Source: Streptomyces sp. CB01201 | GTDB taxonomy: Bacteria; Actinomycetota; Actinomycetes; Streptomycetales; Streptomycetaceae | Reading direction: 5' to 3' | DNA length: 64,000 bases | NCBI RefSeq assembly: GCF_002803085.1 | Contig: NZ_NNBJ01000014.1 | Span: forward strand, 154,781-218,780 | In this document: positions 42,792 to 51,596 of the stretch, one piece after another | Layout: every line of letters starts with the position of its first letter | How positions within the stretch are numbered: the stretch's first letter is position 1 | The notes under the pieces: model-generated | The model's database searches: none | What the model was told of the DNA's origin: nothing | What the model saw: the letters and a program-made list of their open reading frames with translations, nothing else | Translations under genes and position numbers: made by a program

Positions 42792-44477
42792 ATGACCGAC
42801 AAGAAGCCGCAGCCCTCCTCGCCGCAGGCACCGCCGCTCACGGAGCAGCAGCGCGTCAGTCGGCAGGTGGGTGTCACCGACACCACCACGGAGGCGTCAC
42901 AGGCGCTGGCCGGCATGTTCCCCTTCGGTGGGTCACCGCGCTTCTTCGGCACCACCGATTTCGAGAGCCACCGGCTCAACGAAATGATCGACCTGGTGGA
43001 GCACGCCAAGCCGGAGCACCTGACCAGTGCGGGGGAGGCGCTCTTTGCCGCCTGCGAAGCGATCCACGAGGCGGCCGGCGCCCTCGGCAAGGACATCGCC
43101 CGCGTCGCCTGGGAAGGCCAGGCGGGCAACGCCTTCCGCGACTGGGGCAAGAACCTCGCCAACCACGCCAGGGACCTGGCCGACTTCGCCGGCACGGCCG
43201 CCGCCCAAATCAGCGCGGCCGGCACAGGCCTCGCGTCCGTCCGCCAGGCGATGCCACCCCGCGACCTCCGCGCCGAGCCGGTCAGGGCGACGGACCTTCC
43301 GGCGATGAAGAGGGTCGCGGGGAACGCGGAGTACGAGGCGGCGGTGCGGGTGGAGAAGGATCGCCAGGAGGCGATCAACCAGATGAACCGCCTGTCGTCG
43401 TTCTACACCGTCTCGGAGCAGACGCTGGCCGCACAGCAGCCGCCTGTCTTTCAGTCGATGCCGGTGGTGGGGGTGCCGCAGCCCGAGCCGGGCTTCGGGA
43501 ACGAGCCGCGGGAGTCGGACAGGCCGACGCCCCTCAGTCCTTCGGTCGACCGAACTCGGATTGTTCATCACCCGGATGAGCGCTCTTCGCAGCCGCAGAG
43601 CCAGGTGCAGAATCTTGCTGATCGGGTAGGTCGGTTCGAACATCAAGTGGCCACCTCGGCCTCCTCGGCAGCCTTCCCGATGGAGCCGCCGACAAGGACC
43701 GAACTCAACAGCGTTGTCGCACCCTCCGTGCCGACATCGGCCCCCGCGGTGGCCTCTCAGCCGCCTTCCGTCCCTGAGGCTCCTCCCGCTGTTAGCGGTC
43801 TGCCATCCGTCCTTGGCGAGTCACTGATGCCCGTCACCGGTGGCGCTGCCAGGGCTCTCGGTCCCGCCGGTAGTGGTTTCCGCGAGCCGGTGCACTCCGT
43901 CGCCGGCCCGTCGGCTGCATCCGGGCGAGGGGTGGCGACACCTCTTGGCCGAGCGGGAGGACCATCACCAAACGAGGTTCAAGGGGGAGGTCGCGCGAAG
44001 GGCGAAATGCCCATGGCGCGTGGAGTTGCGGGAGGCAGTCCGCGATTCAGCGAAATGTCCGGGCCTCGTGGTGGGACAACAAGCCCGATGGCCGCGGGCC
44101 GGGGTGGAGGTGTTGTTGGTGGGCGACCGACCGCAGCCTCCCCGGGGTCTGCCGCCTCGCGGTCGCCGAGGGGCGCGGTCGTGGGTGGCGAAGGCGCAGC
44201 GAGTTCCTCGCAGGCGCGCCGTTCTATCCAACGTGGCGTGATCGGGGCGACCAGGCCGTCGCCTGCAAATGGGGCGCCTTCCATCAGCAACGCCGATGGC
44301 GTGGTCGGCAAACCGCAAGGCAGAACCTCGGGTGCTCGCGCTGCCCGCAACGGCTTCAGCCGAGGCGGCACTGGTCTGGTGGGGAGAGTGAGAAGCGACA
44401 GGGACCGAAACTCGGAGGATCAGCGGACCGATCAGGACGGTGACCCCGCTGGCGAAGCAGAGGAGTCGTCACTCTGA
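42792..44477 (+). CDS. WXG/PPE-like candidate ESX substrate with Pro/Gly-rich tail
   Basis: 561 residues. Residues ~50-150 form a helical hairpin with the turn WEGQAGNAF (W-x-G), typical of LXG/PPE-type secreted proteins. From ~205 the protein is Pro/Ser/Gly-rich. The last 150 residues carry spaced glycine motifs (GGGVVGGRP, RGVIGATRP, DGVVGKPQG, GTGLVGRV), seen in other actinobacterial ESX-associated proteins, and an acidic end. Third-position GC falls noticeably from about base 43550 on, while the N-terminal domain uses ordinary Streptomyces codons. The start is ATG 42792, two bases after the previous stop. A GTG nine bases earlier is also possible. Confidence 0.7.
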   Translation: MTDKKPQPSSPQAPPLTEQQRVSRQVGVTDTTTEASQALAGMFPFGGSPRFFGTTDFESHRLNEMIDLVEHAKPEHLTSAGEALFAACEAIHEAAGALGKDIARVAWEGQAGNAFRDWGKNLANHARDLADFAGTAAAQISAAGTGLASVRQAMPPRDLRAEPVRATDLPAMKRVAGNAEYEAAVRVEKDRQEAINQMNRLSSFYTVSEQTLAAQQPPVFQSMPVVGVPQPEPGFGNEPRESDRPTPLSPSVDRTRIVHHPDERSSQPQSQVQNLADRVGRFEHQVATSASSAAFPMEPPTRTELNSVVAPSVPTSAPAVASQPPSVPEAPPAVSGLPSVLGESLMPVTGGAARALGPAGSGFREPVHSVAGPSAASGRGVATPLGRAGGPSPNEVQGGGRAKGEMPMARGVAGGSPRFSEMSGPRGGTTSPMAAGRGGGVVGGRPTAASPGSAASRSPRGAVVGGEGAASSSQARRSIQRGVIGATRPSPANGAPSISNADGVVGKPQGRTSGARAARNGFSRGGTGLVGRVRSDRDRNSEDQRTDQDGDPAGEAEESSL

Positions 44478-44533
44478 CCGGACGGGGTGACGCATACGAG
44501 CAGTACCTAGGCGCAGGCGAGAACGCAGAAAGC

Positions 44534-45799
44534 ATGAAGGCACTAATGAATCGACGAAAGAAGCCTGACTCGATGAACGGCGTGCGGAGCCGCGAGCGGG
44601 TGGCTTCGGTCTGCGCGGTGCTCGGTGTTTGGGCGGTCGCCGCCTCCGGCCTCGACTCACATGCCTTTGCTGACGGCGACTCCCCCCGCGAGTGGTACCT
44701 CGACTCCATGCGGGCTTCGGATATGTGGAAGATCAGCACCGGCAAGGGCGTCAAAGTCGCAGTTGTGGACACCGGGGTTAACCCGAACACGCCATCCCTG
44801 CGAAGTCAGGTGCTCAGCCAGGAAGTTGCGCAGCCCGCGTCCTATGGCGCAACGACGGACTATCAGGGTCACGGAACGACGATGGCCGAGCTGATTGCTG
44901 GTACGGGAGCCGGAGGCGGCATCAAAGGGCTGGCCCCGGACGCCAAGATCGTCCCGTTCCGTGTCGCCATGAAAACCATGAAAGACGCGGATGACCGCAA
45001 GAGGACGGCTTCAGCCGCAGTCGGGATCCGGGCAGCGGCTGATTCGGAAGCCAAGATCATCAATCTGTCCTTCGGTGGGGCCGCAGCGGAACCCGGCGAG
45101 CGTGAGGCGGTGGAATACGCGCTATCCAAGGGGAAGTTGGTGTTTGCGGCCACTGGAAACGACGAGGAGACGAGCGGCGGGGTGCTGGAGTTCCCTGCAG
45201 CTTTTCCCGGAGTCGTCGGTGTTGGTGCAGCTGACGCGAGCGGCACGGTTGGAAAGTTTTCACAGTCGGGGAACTACGTCGATCTGGCATCGCCCGGCCT
45301 CAACACCCTCGCGTGGTGTGACACCACGTTTCAGGAGTACTGCAATGCGTCGGGCACGAGTGCGGCCTCAGCCATCGCCTCCGCCTCCGCCGCCCTCATC
45401 TGGTCCGCCCACCCCACCTGGACCGCCGACCAGGTGCTCCGGACGATGATCGACACCGCCGGGCGGTCCTGGGACAGGAACACGCCCAGCAAATATCTCG
45501 GTTACGGCCTCATCCGACCCCGCCTCGTGCTGGAGAAGCCGGACATCGACCCCGGCCCCGCCGACGCCGACCCCGTCTCGCCGGAGCAGGGGGGAAGCAG
45601 CGCCACCCCGGCCGACCCGGCCGCCCCGGCCGCGCCCGACTCGTCGGCGCCCCCGAAGAGCGACCCCGTCGCCAAGGGCGAGGAGCAGGGCGACGGCGGG
45701 GGCAACACCCCCTGGGCCATCGGCGGAGTCGTCGCCGGGCTCATCGCGATCGGGGGCGGCGTCGCCGCCGCGATCAGGAGCCGGCGGCGCGGCGCATAA
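44534..45799 (+). CDS. Mycosin-like subtilisin protease (second copy)
   Basis: A 421-residue S8 protease. Signal segment at ~22-45 (RVASVCAVLGVWAVAASG). The triad is Asp79 (VAVVDTGVN), His113 (QGHGTTMAELIAG) and Ser276 (ASGTSAASAIAS). Two cysteines (WCDTTFQEYC) could bridge. A Pro/Ala-rich linker leads to a C-terminal membrane helix (PWAIGGVVAGLIAIGGGVAAAI is abbreviated: WAIGGVVAGLIAIGGG) and RSRRRGA tail. The first ~275 codons have low GC3. From the catalytic Ser codon (45359-45361) onward the codon use becomes fully Streptomyces-like, which suggests a hybrid gene. ATG 44534 is the longest start; ATG 44546 and 44573 are alternatives. It follows the candidate substrate by 56 bases. Confidence 0.85.
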   Translation: MKALMNRRKKPDSMNGVRSRERVASVCAVLGVWAVAASGLDSHAFADGDSPREWYLDSMRASDMWKISTGKGVKVAVVDTGVNPNTPSLRSQVLSQEVAQPASYGATTDYQGHGTTMAELIAGTGAGGGIKGLAPDAKIVPFRVAMKTMKDADDRKRTASAAVGIRAAADSEAKIINLSFGGAAAEPGEREAVEYALSKGKLVFAATGNDEETSGGVLEFPAAFPGVVGVGAADASGTVGKFSQSGNYVDLASPGLNTLAWCDTTFQEYCNASGTSAASAIASASAALIWSAHPTWTADQVLRTMIDTAGRSWDRNTPSKYLGYGLIRPRLVLEKPDIDPGPADADPVSPEQGGSSATPADPAAPAAPDSSAPPKSDPVAKGEEQGDGGGNTPWAIGGVVAGLIAIGGGVAAAIRSRRRGA

Positions 45800-45868
45800 C
45801 CGCACCACGACCGACAAGCCACAGCCATTCGCCTCAGCGCCGCTTGACCAACCGAAAGGAAACCGCAC

Positions 45869-46234
45869 ATGTCGAAGGACCAGCTGGTAACAGACAGCGA
45901 GATGAAGCATCTCGAAACCCAGATCCTTCACAAATTCGACTCGGTGAAGGGCCAGCTCAAGTCCCTGCAAGGCGTGATCGACCAACTGGAGGGCGCCTGG
46001 GAGGGCATCGGTGCCGGTGCGTTCAACAAAAAGCAGACGGAGATCAACAACAGCATGGCCAGCATCGGCCACCGGCTGCTGCGGTTCCTTGAGGCGATGA
46101 AGGCGACGCGCACCGGCAAGGGCGACATCGACCACGAGGTCCACCGGGCGCTCATGGGCGTCGACGTCGTGGACGGATACAGCGGTGACGCGGGAGCCAC
46201 GGCCGCGATGACCTCCAGCCTCAGCACGTACTAG
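45869..46234 (+). CDS. WXG100 protein, EsxB-like
   Basis: 121 residues with a helix-turn-helix hairpin around WEG (LEGAWEGIGAGAF) and a YxxxD-like C-terminal signal region (VVDGYSGDAGA, with YSGDA). The tail is ~20 residues longer than a minimal WXG100 protein. It would form a heterodimer with the following WXG100 protein and be exported by the ESX machine. GAAAGGAAA precedes the ATG. EsxA/EsxB of S. coelicolor are encoded in this position and affect sporulation. Which of the pair is A or B is by order only. Confidence 0.85.
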   Translation: MSKDQLVTDSEMKHLETQILHKFDSVKGQLKSLQGVIDQLEGAWEGIGAGAFNKKQTEINNSMASIGHRLLRFLEAMKATRTGKGDIDHEVHRALMGVDVVDGYSGDAGATAAMTSSLSTY

Positions 46235-46337
46235 CCGGTCGAACGGGCCCCAGCGGGCCCGGGGGGCAGCACGGCCCACCACGAGCGCGCACTCGTCGGA
46301 AAGACAGCACGAAGACAGCAGAAAGACAGGGGAAGCC

Positions 46338-46643
46338 ATGCCCAACTACAGCGACGACGTCCTCGGTGTCACGTACGGGAGCCTCGACGAGGCGGTCATC
46401 GCCATCAGGGCCCAGGCCGCCAAGCTCCAACAGGACCTCGACGAGATCAACCGGCTGGTCAAGACGGCCGCTCAGAACTGGCACGGCGAGGCCCAGACTG
46501 CCTTCGCGGCGGAACAGCAGGGCTGGGACAGGGATGCCCAGGTGGTCCAGCAGTCGTTGAAGCAGATCGGCGACGCCGTCGCCGAGGCAGGCCCGACCTA
46601 CCGGGCCGGTGACCGCAAGGCGGCCGGCTACTTCCACCAGTAG
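46338..46643 (+). CDS. WXG100 protein, EsxA-like
   Basis: 101 residues, the standard WXG100 length. Two helices meet at NWHGEAQTAF (W-x-G, with His in the middle), and the C-terminal helix ends in TYRAGDRKAAGYFHQ. It is secreted as a folded dimer with its partner. It lies 103 bases after the other WXG100 gene with its own ribosome binding site (GGGGAAGCC). It converges on bldB. Confidence 0.88.
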   Translation: MPNYSDDVLGVTYGSLDEAVIAIRAQAAKLQQDLDEINRLVKTAAQNWHGEAQTAFAAEQQGWDRDAQVVQQSLKQIGDAVAEAGPTYRAGDRKAAGYFHQ

Positions 46644-46651
46644 GGGAGTGC

Positions 46652-46799
46652 GGGAGAGCGATACCGGGAGAGCGATGCCGGGACAGCGATACCGGGACGG
46701 GGTGGGCCCGCGCGGGAGGCGCCCGCCCCCGTTCGGCGCCGGTGCGCGCGCCGGCGTCCGGCCCCGCCCCTTCGCCCCGCCCCTTCGCCCCGCCCCTTC
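46652..46799. repeat. Two tandem arrays between esxA-like gene and bldB
   Basis: Three 14-bp units of GGGAGAGCGATACC type (46652-46665, 46666-46679, 46680-46693) are followed later by three exact 13-bp units GCCCCGCCCCTTC (46761-46773, 46774-46786, 46787-46799), which end seven bases before the bldB stop. The convergent gene ends lack an obvious simple terminator, so the arrays may serve as one. Confidence 0.85.
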
Positions 46800-46805
46800 G
46801 CCCCG

Positions 46806-47108
46806 CTACTCCGACGGCGCTTCGAGGCCCCCGTTGCGCACGGACGGCTCCAGGTCGAACTCCCCGTCCCGCGCGCCCAGTACGAACGCCTGCCACTCCG
46901 CCTCGGTGTACCGCAGCACCGTGTCCGGGTCCACGGAGGACCGCATCGCCACGGCTCCGGCCGGCAGATAGGCGATCTCGACCCGCTCCTCGTCCTCCGA
47001 CGTCCCGGGAGCGCTGTGCCATTCGACCCCGGAGATGTCGAGGGCGTACAGCTCGTTCTTCTCGCGCTCCTTGCGCTCCCGCAGTTCCGTGTCCTGTTCC
47101 TCAGCCAT
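46806..47108 (-). CDS. bldB: Developmental regulator BldB (DUF397)
   Basis: A 100-residue DUF397 protein: GVEWHSAP, RVEIAYLPAGAVAMRSS, VLRYTEAEWQAFVLGARDGEFD. Tyr21 lies in ELYALDISGVEW. From memory, a Tyr21 substitution in S. coelicolor BldB gives a bald phenotype, and bldB there is also embedded in the esx locus; both support the assignment. BldB is a small, self-interacting cytosolic protein needed for aerial growth and antibiotic production, with unknown biochemistry. GGAAGGAA precedes the ATG. It is oriented against the WXG100 genes and in the same direction as eccC. A charged, helical N-terminus (RERKEREKNE) is longer than in many DUF397 paralogues. Confidence 0.8.
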   Translation of the reverse strand: MAEEQDTELRERKEREKNELYALDISGVEWHSAPGTSEDEERVEIAYLPAGAVAMRSSVDPDTVLRYTEAEWQAFVLGARDGEFDLEPSVRNGGLEAPSE

Positions 47109-47162
47109 GACGGAGCGATTCCTTCCAGACGTAGCGACGGTGCGACGGGCCGCCTGCCAACC

Positions 47163-47197
47163 GGCCGTCTGATCAGCCTACTTGGCAGGAGACGGCC
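47163..47197 (-). terminator. Inverted repeat between eccC and bldB
   Basis: GGCCGTCT (47163-47170) pairs with AGACGGCC (47190-47197) over a 19-nt loop. It lies in the 265-base spacer after eccC and may end eccC transcripts before bldB. No other structure was recognised there. Confidence 0.45.
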
Positions 47198-47373
47198 TGG
47201 GCGGGGACGCGGAGAGAATCACGAGAACGGGCTCCCGATGGGGGGGCTTCGTCGGGTGTTCTCGGGGTCGGGGGCCTCGCCCTTCCTCTCCTCGCGTCCG
47301 GCATGCGGAGCAGAGAGCGGCCAGGTCCCCCCTCCCGCACGACGGGCTCGGCGGCGCCCGTCGACGCGATCCG

Positions 47374-50300
47374 TCAGTTCGCTCCCTCCACCAGCCCCGT
47401 CTGCACCAACGGCTTGCCCCGCCTGCGGGAGACGAACGTGCCCCGGCCCGTCGGCATCGGGCGGGGACGGACGCCGGCCAGGAGGTCGCCCTCGGCGGGG
47501 TCGCCCGCCAGGACCACGCCCTGGGCGCCCAACTCCTTCATGCGCTGGATGAACGGCTCGTACGCGGCACGGCCCGCGCCCGCCGTGGAGCGGGCGATGA
47601 TGAAGCGGACCCCGACATCGCGGGCGAAGGGCAGCAGCTCGGTGAGCTTGCCCAGCGGGTTGCCGCTCGGCGTCGACACCAGGTCGTAGTCGTCGACCAC
47701 GACATACACCGTGGGCCCCCGCCACCAACTGCGGTCGCGCAGCTGCTGCGCGGTCACGTCCGCGCCCGGCGCGCGGCGCCGCATCAGGTCGGCGAGCGCG
47801 TCCATGTGGTGGTCCATGGCGTTCGACATCGGGATGTACTCGGCCAGATGCGACGGCGGGGTCGCATCCAGCAGGGCACGCCGGTTGTCCACCACGAACA
47901 GCTTGCACACCTCACCCCCGTACCGCCGGGTGAGCTGGGTGATGAGCAGGCGCAGCAGGTTCGACTTGCCGGACTCGCCCTCGCCGAAGACGAGGAAGAA
48001 CGGGTCCTGCTCGAAGTCGACGAACACCGGCTCCAGGTTGTTCTCGTCGAGCGCGAACGCGATGCCGCGCTCCGGCGCCGCATGGCCGGGCGGCAGCTGG
48101 GCCGCCGGGAGTTCGCGCGGCAGCAGGCGCACCGCCGGCGCACCCGGCACCGTCCAGTGCCGGGCCACCTCGGTGGCCAGGGCGGCCGTCGCCTCGGCGA
48201 GGCCGGTGTCGGACGGGAGGCCGTCGATGCGCGGCACCGCCGCCATGAAGTGCAGCTTCTGCGGGGACTGGCCGCGCCCCGGCACCCCGACGGGCACGTT
48301 GGCGGCCACCTTGCGGTCGAACTCCGAGTCCATGGTGTCGCCGAGCCGCAGCTCCAGACGGTTCGCCAGATGATCCTTCAGATTGGCCCGGACCTCCATG
48401 GAACGCGACGCGGTCAGCACCAGATGGATGCCGTAGCCGAGGCCGCGGGCCGCGATGTCCAGGACGACCTGCTCCAGACCCTCGTACTCGGTACGGAAGT
48501 TGCCCCACCCGTCGATGACGAGGAACACATCGCCCCACGGCTGGTCGGCGACCGGGATGCTGCCGCGCGCCCGGCGGGCCCGGAAGTCGGCGATGGAGGC
48601 GATGCCCGCCGAACGGAAGTACTCCTCGCGCCGGGTCAGCACGCCGTACACCTCGGCCACCGTGCGCCGCACCCGCTCCGGGTCGAGCCGGGAGGCCACC
48701 CCGCCGACGTGCGGCAGACCGGCCACCGCCGCCAGACCGCCACCGCCGAAGTCGAGCCCGTAGAACTGGACCTCGTGCGGAGTGTGGGTGAGCGCGAACG
48801 ACGCGAGCAGAGTGCGCAGCAGCGTCGACTTGCCGGACTGCGGGCCGCCCAGGATCTGCAGATGGCCGGCCGCACCCGAGAAGTCGCACCACAACGGGTC
48901 GCGGCGCTGCTCGTACGGCTTGTCGACCAGGCCCAGCGGCACGACGAGCCGTCCGGCGCCCTCACAGCCCGGCTTGGTGAGTCCGCGCCCCGCCACCGGG
49001 GCGAGACCGGGCAGCAGCGTGTCGAGTGCCGGAGGGCTGTCCAGCGGCGGCAGCCACACCTGGTGCGCGGCCGGTCCGCGGGCCTCCAGACGGCGCACGA
49101 TCACGTCCAGCACCGTGTCGGCCAGCGCGTCATCGGTCCGCGGCCCACTGCGCGGACGCGGCCCCGGCACGGACTGCGGGGCGTACGCCACCGGCACCTC
49201 GGCCGCGGTGAACAGGACCGGCCTGCGGTCCACGGGCACCGGCCCGCCGAGCGCGGCCGAACGGTCGGCGCCCGTACGGTACGCACCCGAGACGTACGCC
49301 GCCTTGAAGCGGGTCATCTCGTCGGTGCCGAACTTCAGACAGCCGGAGCCCGGAACGCTCGGCAGGTGGTAGGCGTCGGGCACCCCGAGCGCCGCGCGGG
49401 ACTCCGCCGCGGAGAAGGTGCGCAGACCGATCCGGTAGGAGAGGTACGTCTCCAGACCGCGCAGCCTGCCCTCCTCCAGACGCTGCGAGGCGAGCAGCAG
49501 GTGCACGCCGAGCGAGCGGCCGATGCGGCCGATCTGCACGAACATCTCGATGAACTCGGGCTTGGCGGTGAGCAGTTCGCTGAACTCGTCGATGACCAGG
49601 ACCAGCGAGGGCACGGGCTGGAGCGGGGCGCCGGCGAGCCGGGCCCCCTCGTAGTCGTGGATGTTGGCGTAGTGGCCGGCCTCGCGCAGCATCTCCTGGC
49701 GGCGGTTGAGCTCGCCGCGGATGGAGTCGCCCATGCGGTCGACGAGGGTCAGGTCGTCGGCGAGGTTGGTGATGACGGCCGCGACGTGCGGCATCTGCGC
49801 CATGCCCGCGAAGGTCGCACCGCCCTTGAAGTCGGCGAGGACGAAGTTCAGCGTCTCGGAGGAATGCGTCACCGCCAGGCCCAGCACCAGGGTGCGAAGG
49901 AGTTCCGACTTGCCGGAACCGGTCGCGCCCACGCACAGGCCGTGCGGGCCCATGCCGTCCTGCGCGGCCTCCTTCAAGTCGAGCATGACGGGCCGCCCGT
50001 CCTCACCCACACCGATGGGCACCCGCAGCCGCTCGGAGGCCGACCGCGGCCGCCAGGTGCGGGCGGTGTCCACCGAATCCGCGTCCCCCAGGTTCAGCAG
50101 ATCGGTGAACTCCAGGTTGGCGAGGAGCGGTTCGTCGTCGTCGCCACCGGAGGCCATGCGCAGCGGGGCCAGCTGACGGGCCAGCGCGTCGGCGCCCTCG
50201 TACGACAACAGATCGGGCGTGCCCTCGTACACCAGGCCGTGGCCCGACTCCAGGCGCAACCCGCGCGGCTGCACCACCATCGCCAAGTCGCCCCGGGCGC

Positions 50301-51348
50301 CCGTCAGTTCACCGGGTACGACCTCGACGACCGTGACCCCCTGCACACCCTCCGCCGCGGCGAGCTGCGACATCGGCGGCGGCGAAACCCCGTCGAGCAC
50401 GACGACGATGTGCGGCTCCTCCGGCAGCGGTGCGCCCTCGGGGTGGAAACGCGGACGGCCCGTCAGCCGCGGGGTCAGCAGCTCTTCGAGTTCGGCCGCG
50501 CTCCGGCTGAAAAGACGCCGGCTGCCCGCACCGTCGACGAGACCGGGCGCCTGCGTGTGCGGCAGCCACTTCGTCCACTCCCAGTGCCCCGCCGCGGACG
50601 CGGACGCGGCGACCGCGATCACCAGGTCCTCGGGGGAGTGCAGCGCGGCGAGCGAGGACGTCAGGGCGCGGGCCGAGGCCCGTACCGTCTGCGCCTCACC
50701 GCTCAGCGTCAGGTGGTAGAAGGCGCGCAGCGACACCGCCATCGGCAGGTCCTGCACCGTCTGGTGGGCGGCCACGAACCGCTGCATCGCGCCCGCCGTC
50801 AACGGCTCCAGCCGATCGACCGGAGCCGTCTGCGGAGGCACCAGCGCGGTGGCGAGCGCCTGCGGACCCAGCCCGACGCGGACCTGCCCGAAGTCCTCGT
50901 CGCCCGACCGCCGTTCCCACACCCGGCTGCCCTCGGCGACCAGCGCCCACAGCTGCTCCGGCGAGGGATGCAGGTAGTACTGCGCATCGCGCTGCCGGCG
51001 CGCGGCCTCGGCGGCCTGGCGCCGGGCCTGGCCGAGATGGCGCAGGTAGTCGCGGCGCATGTCCGCCAACTGCCCCTGCGAACCCCGGCGATAGCGGACG
51101 ATCATCGCCACCGACATGGCCACCGTCGACGCGACCATCACCATGCCCATGATCTTCATGAACGGCTGCGAGTTCGGCATGAAGAAGAACACCACCGAGC
51201 CACCCATGCCCAGCATGGGCAGGAGTTGCATCAGCGTGCCCTCCTGCTGTCCGCGCGGCAGCTCCGGCGGAGACTGGAGAACGACCTCCTCCGTCGGCAC
51301 CCCGCAGGGCAGCGCTCGTGGCGGCCGCTTGACGACGATGTGACTCAC
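47374..51348 (-). CDS. eccC: Type VII secretion ATPase EccC (EccCa-EccCb fusion)
   Basis: The 1324-residue motor of the ESX system. Two membrane segments lie at ~40-85 (LPMLGMGGSVVFFFMP and MGMVMVASTVAMSVAMIV). After a linker come three FtsK/SpoIIIE ATPase domains with Walker A GATGSGKS (474-481), GGPQSGKS (834-841) and GEGESGKS (1122-1129). Walker B of domain 1 is VLVIDEF with the catalytic Glu. Domains 2 and 3 read FLVIDGW and YVVVDDY and lack it, the usual pattern in which only the first domain is a strong ATPase and the others bind substrate signals. It is a single polypeptide, as in Firmicutes and many Streptomyces. The start is GTG 51348 with AAGGGA upstream. It is divergent from eccD. 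Confidence 0.95.
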   Translation of the reverse strand: MSHIVVKRPPRALPCGVPTEEVVLQSPPELPRGQQEGTLMQLLPMLGMGGSVVFFFMPNSQPFMKIMGMVMVASTVAMSVAMIVRYRRGSQGQLADMRRDYLRHLGQARRQAAEAARRQRDAQYYLHPSPEQLWALVAEGSRVWERRSGDEDFGQVRVGLGPQALATALVPPQTAPVDRLEPLTAGAMQRFVAAHQTVQDLPMAVSLRAFYHLTLSGEAQTVRASARALTSSLAALHSPEDLVIAVAASASAAGHWEWTKWLPHTQAPGLVDGAGSRRLFSRSAAELEELLTPRLTGRPRFHPEGAPLPEEPHIVVVLDGVSPPPMSQLAAAEGVQGVTVVEVVPGELTGARGDLAMVVQPRGLRLESGHGLVYEGTPDLLSYEGADALARQLAPLRMASGGDDDEPLLANLEFTDLLNLGDADSVDTARTWRPRSASERLRVPIGVGEDGRPVMLDLKEAAQDGMGPHGLCVGATGSGKSELLRTLVLGLAVTHSSETLNFVLADFKGGATFAGMAQMPHVAAVITNLADDLTLVDRMGDSIRGELNRRQEMLREAGHYANIHDYEGARLAGAPLQPVPSLVLVIDEFSELLTAKPEFIEMFVQIGRIGRSLGVHLLLASQRLEEGRLRGLETYLSYRIGLRTFSAAESRAALGVPDAYHLPSVPGSGCLKFGTDEMTRFKAAYVSGAYRTGADRSAALGGPVPVDRRPVLFTAAEVPVAYAPQSVPGPRPRSGPRTDDALADTVLDVIVRRLEARGPAAHQVWLPPLDSPPALDTLLPGLAPVAGRGLTKPGCEGAGRLVVPLGLVDKPYEQRRDPLWCDFSGAAGHLQILGGPQSGKSTLLRTLLASFALTHTPHEVQFYGLDFGGGGLAAVAGLPHVGGVASRLDPERVRRTVAEVYGVLTRREEYFRSAGIASIADFRARRARGSIPVADQPWGDVFLVIDGWGNFRTEYEGLEQVVLDIAARGLGYGIHLVLTASRSMEVRANLKDHLANRLELRLGDTMDSEFDRKVAANVPVGVPGRGQSPQKLHFMAAVPRIDGLPSDTGLAEATAALATEVARHWTVPGAPAVRLLPRELPAAQLPPGHAAPERGIAFALDENNLEPVFVDFEQDPFFLVFGEGESGKSNLLRLLITQLTRRYGGEVCKLFVVDNRRALLDATPPSHLAEYIPMSNAMDHHMDALADLMRRRAPGADVTAQQLRDRSWWRGPTVYVVVDDYDLVSTPSGNPLGKLTELLPFARDVGVRFIIARSTAGAGRAAYEPFIQRMKELGAQGVVLAGDPAEGDLLAGVRPRPMPTGRGTFVSRRRGKPLVQTGLVEGAN

Positions 51349-51596
51349 GACGCACCAATTCCCTTGGCCGTAGGGGAAGTTCAGCTCACCGCCCCGTGTC
51401 CGGCGAACGCCGACCGCGGTGGGATCCTACTGACATCCGGTGTGCTCGGCCGGCGATAGGGTGCGTCGGGTTCGCGTCACACCCGCGAACACAGCGAAGA
51501 CGGCCGGAAGACCGACACCGGCGGCGAACACCCCGGGCCCGGGCGCCCGGAGCGCCGCCCACACACCGGCGACAGCGAGTCGAGGAGGAGCCGAGG

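Noticed and set aside
47182..51459. A 1425-codon open frame opposite eccC
   Set aside because: It is a high-GC antisense shadow: it has Arg/Gly/His-rich composition, no motifs and no ribosome binding site, whereas the other strand carries three clear FtsK domains.
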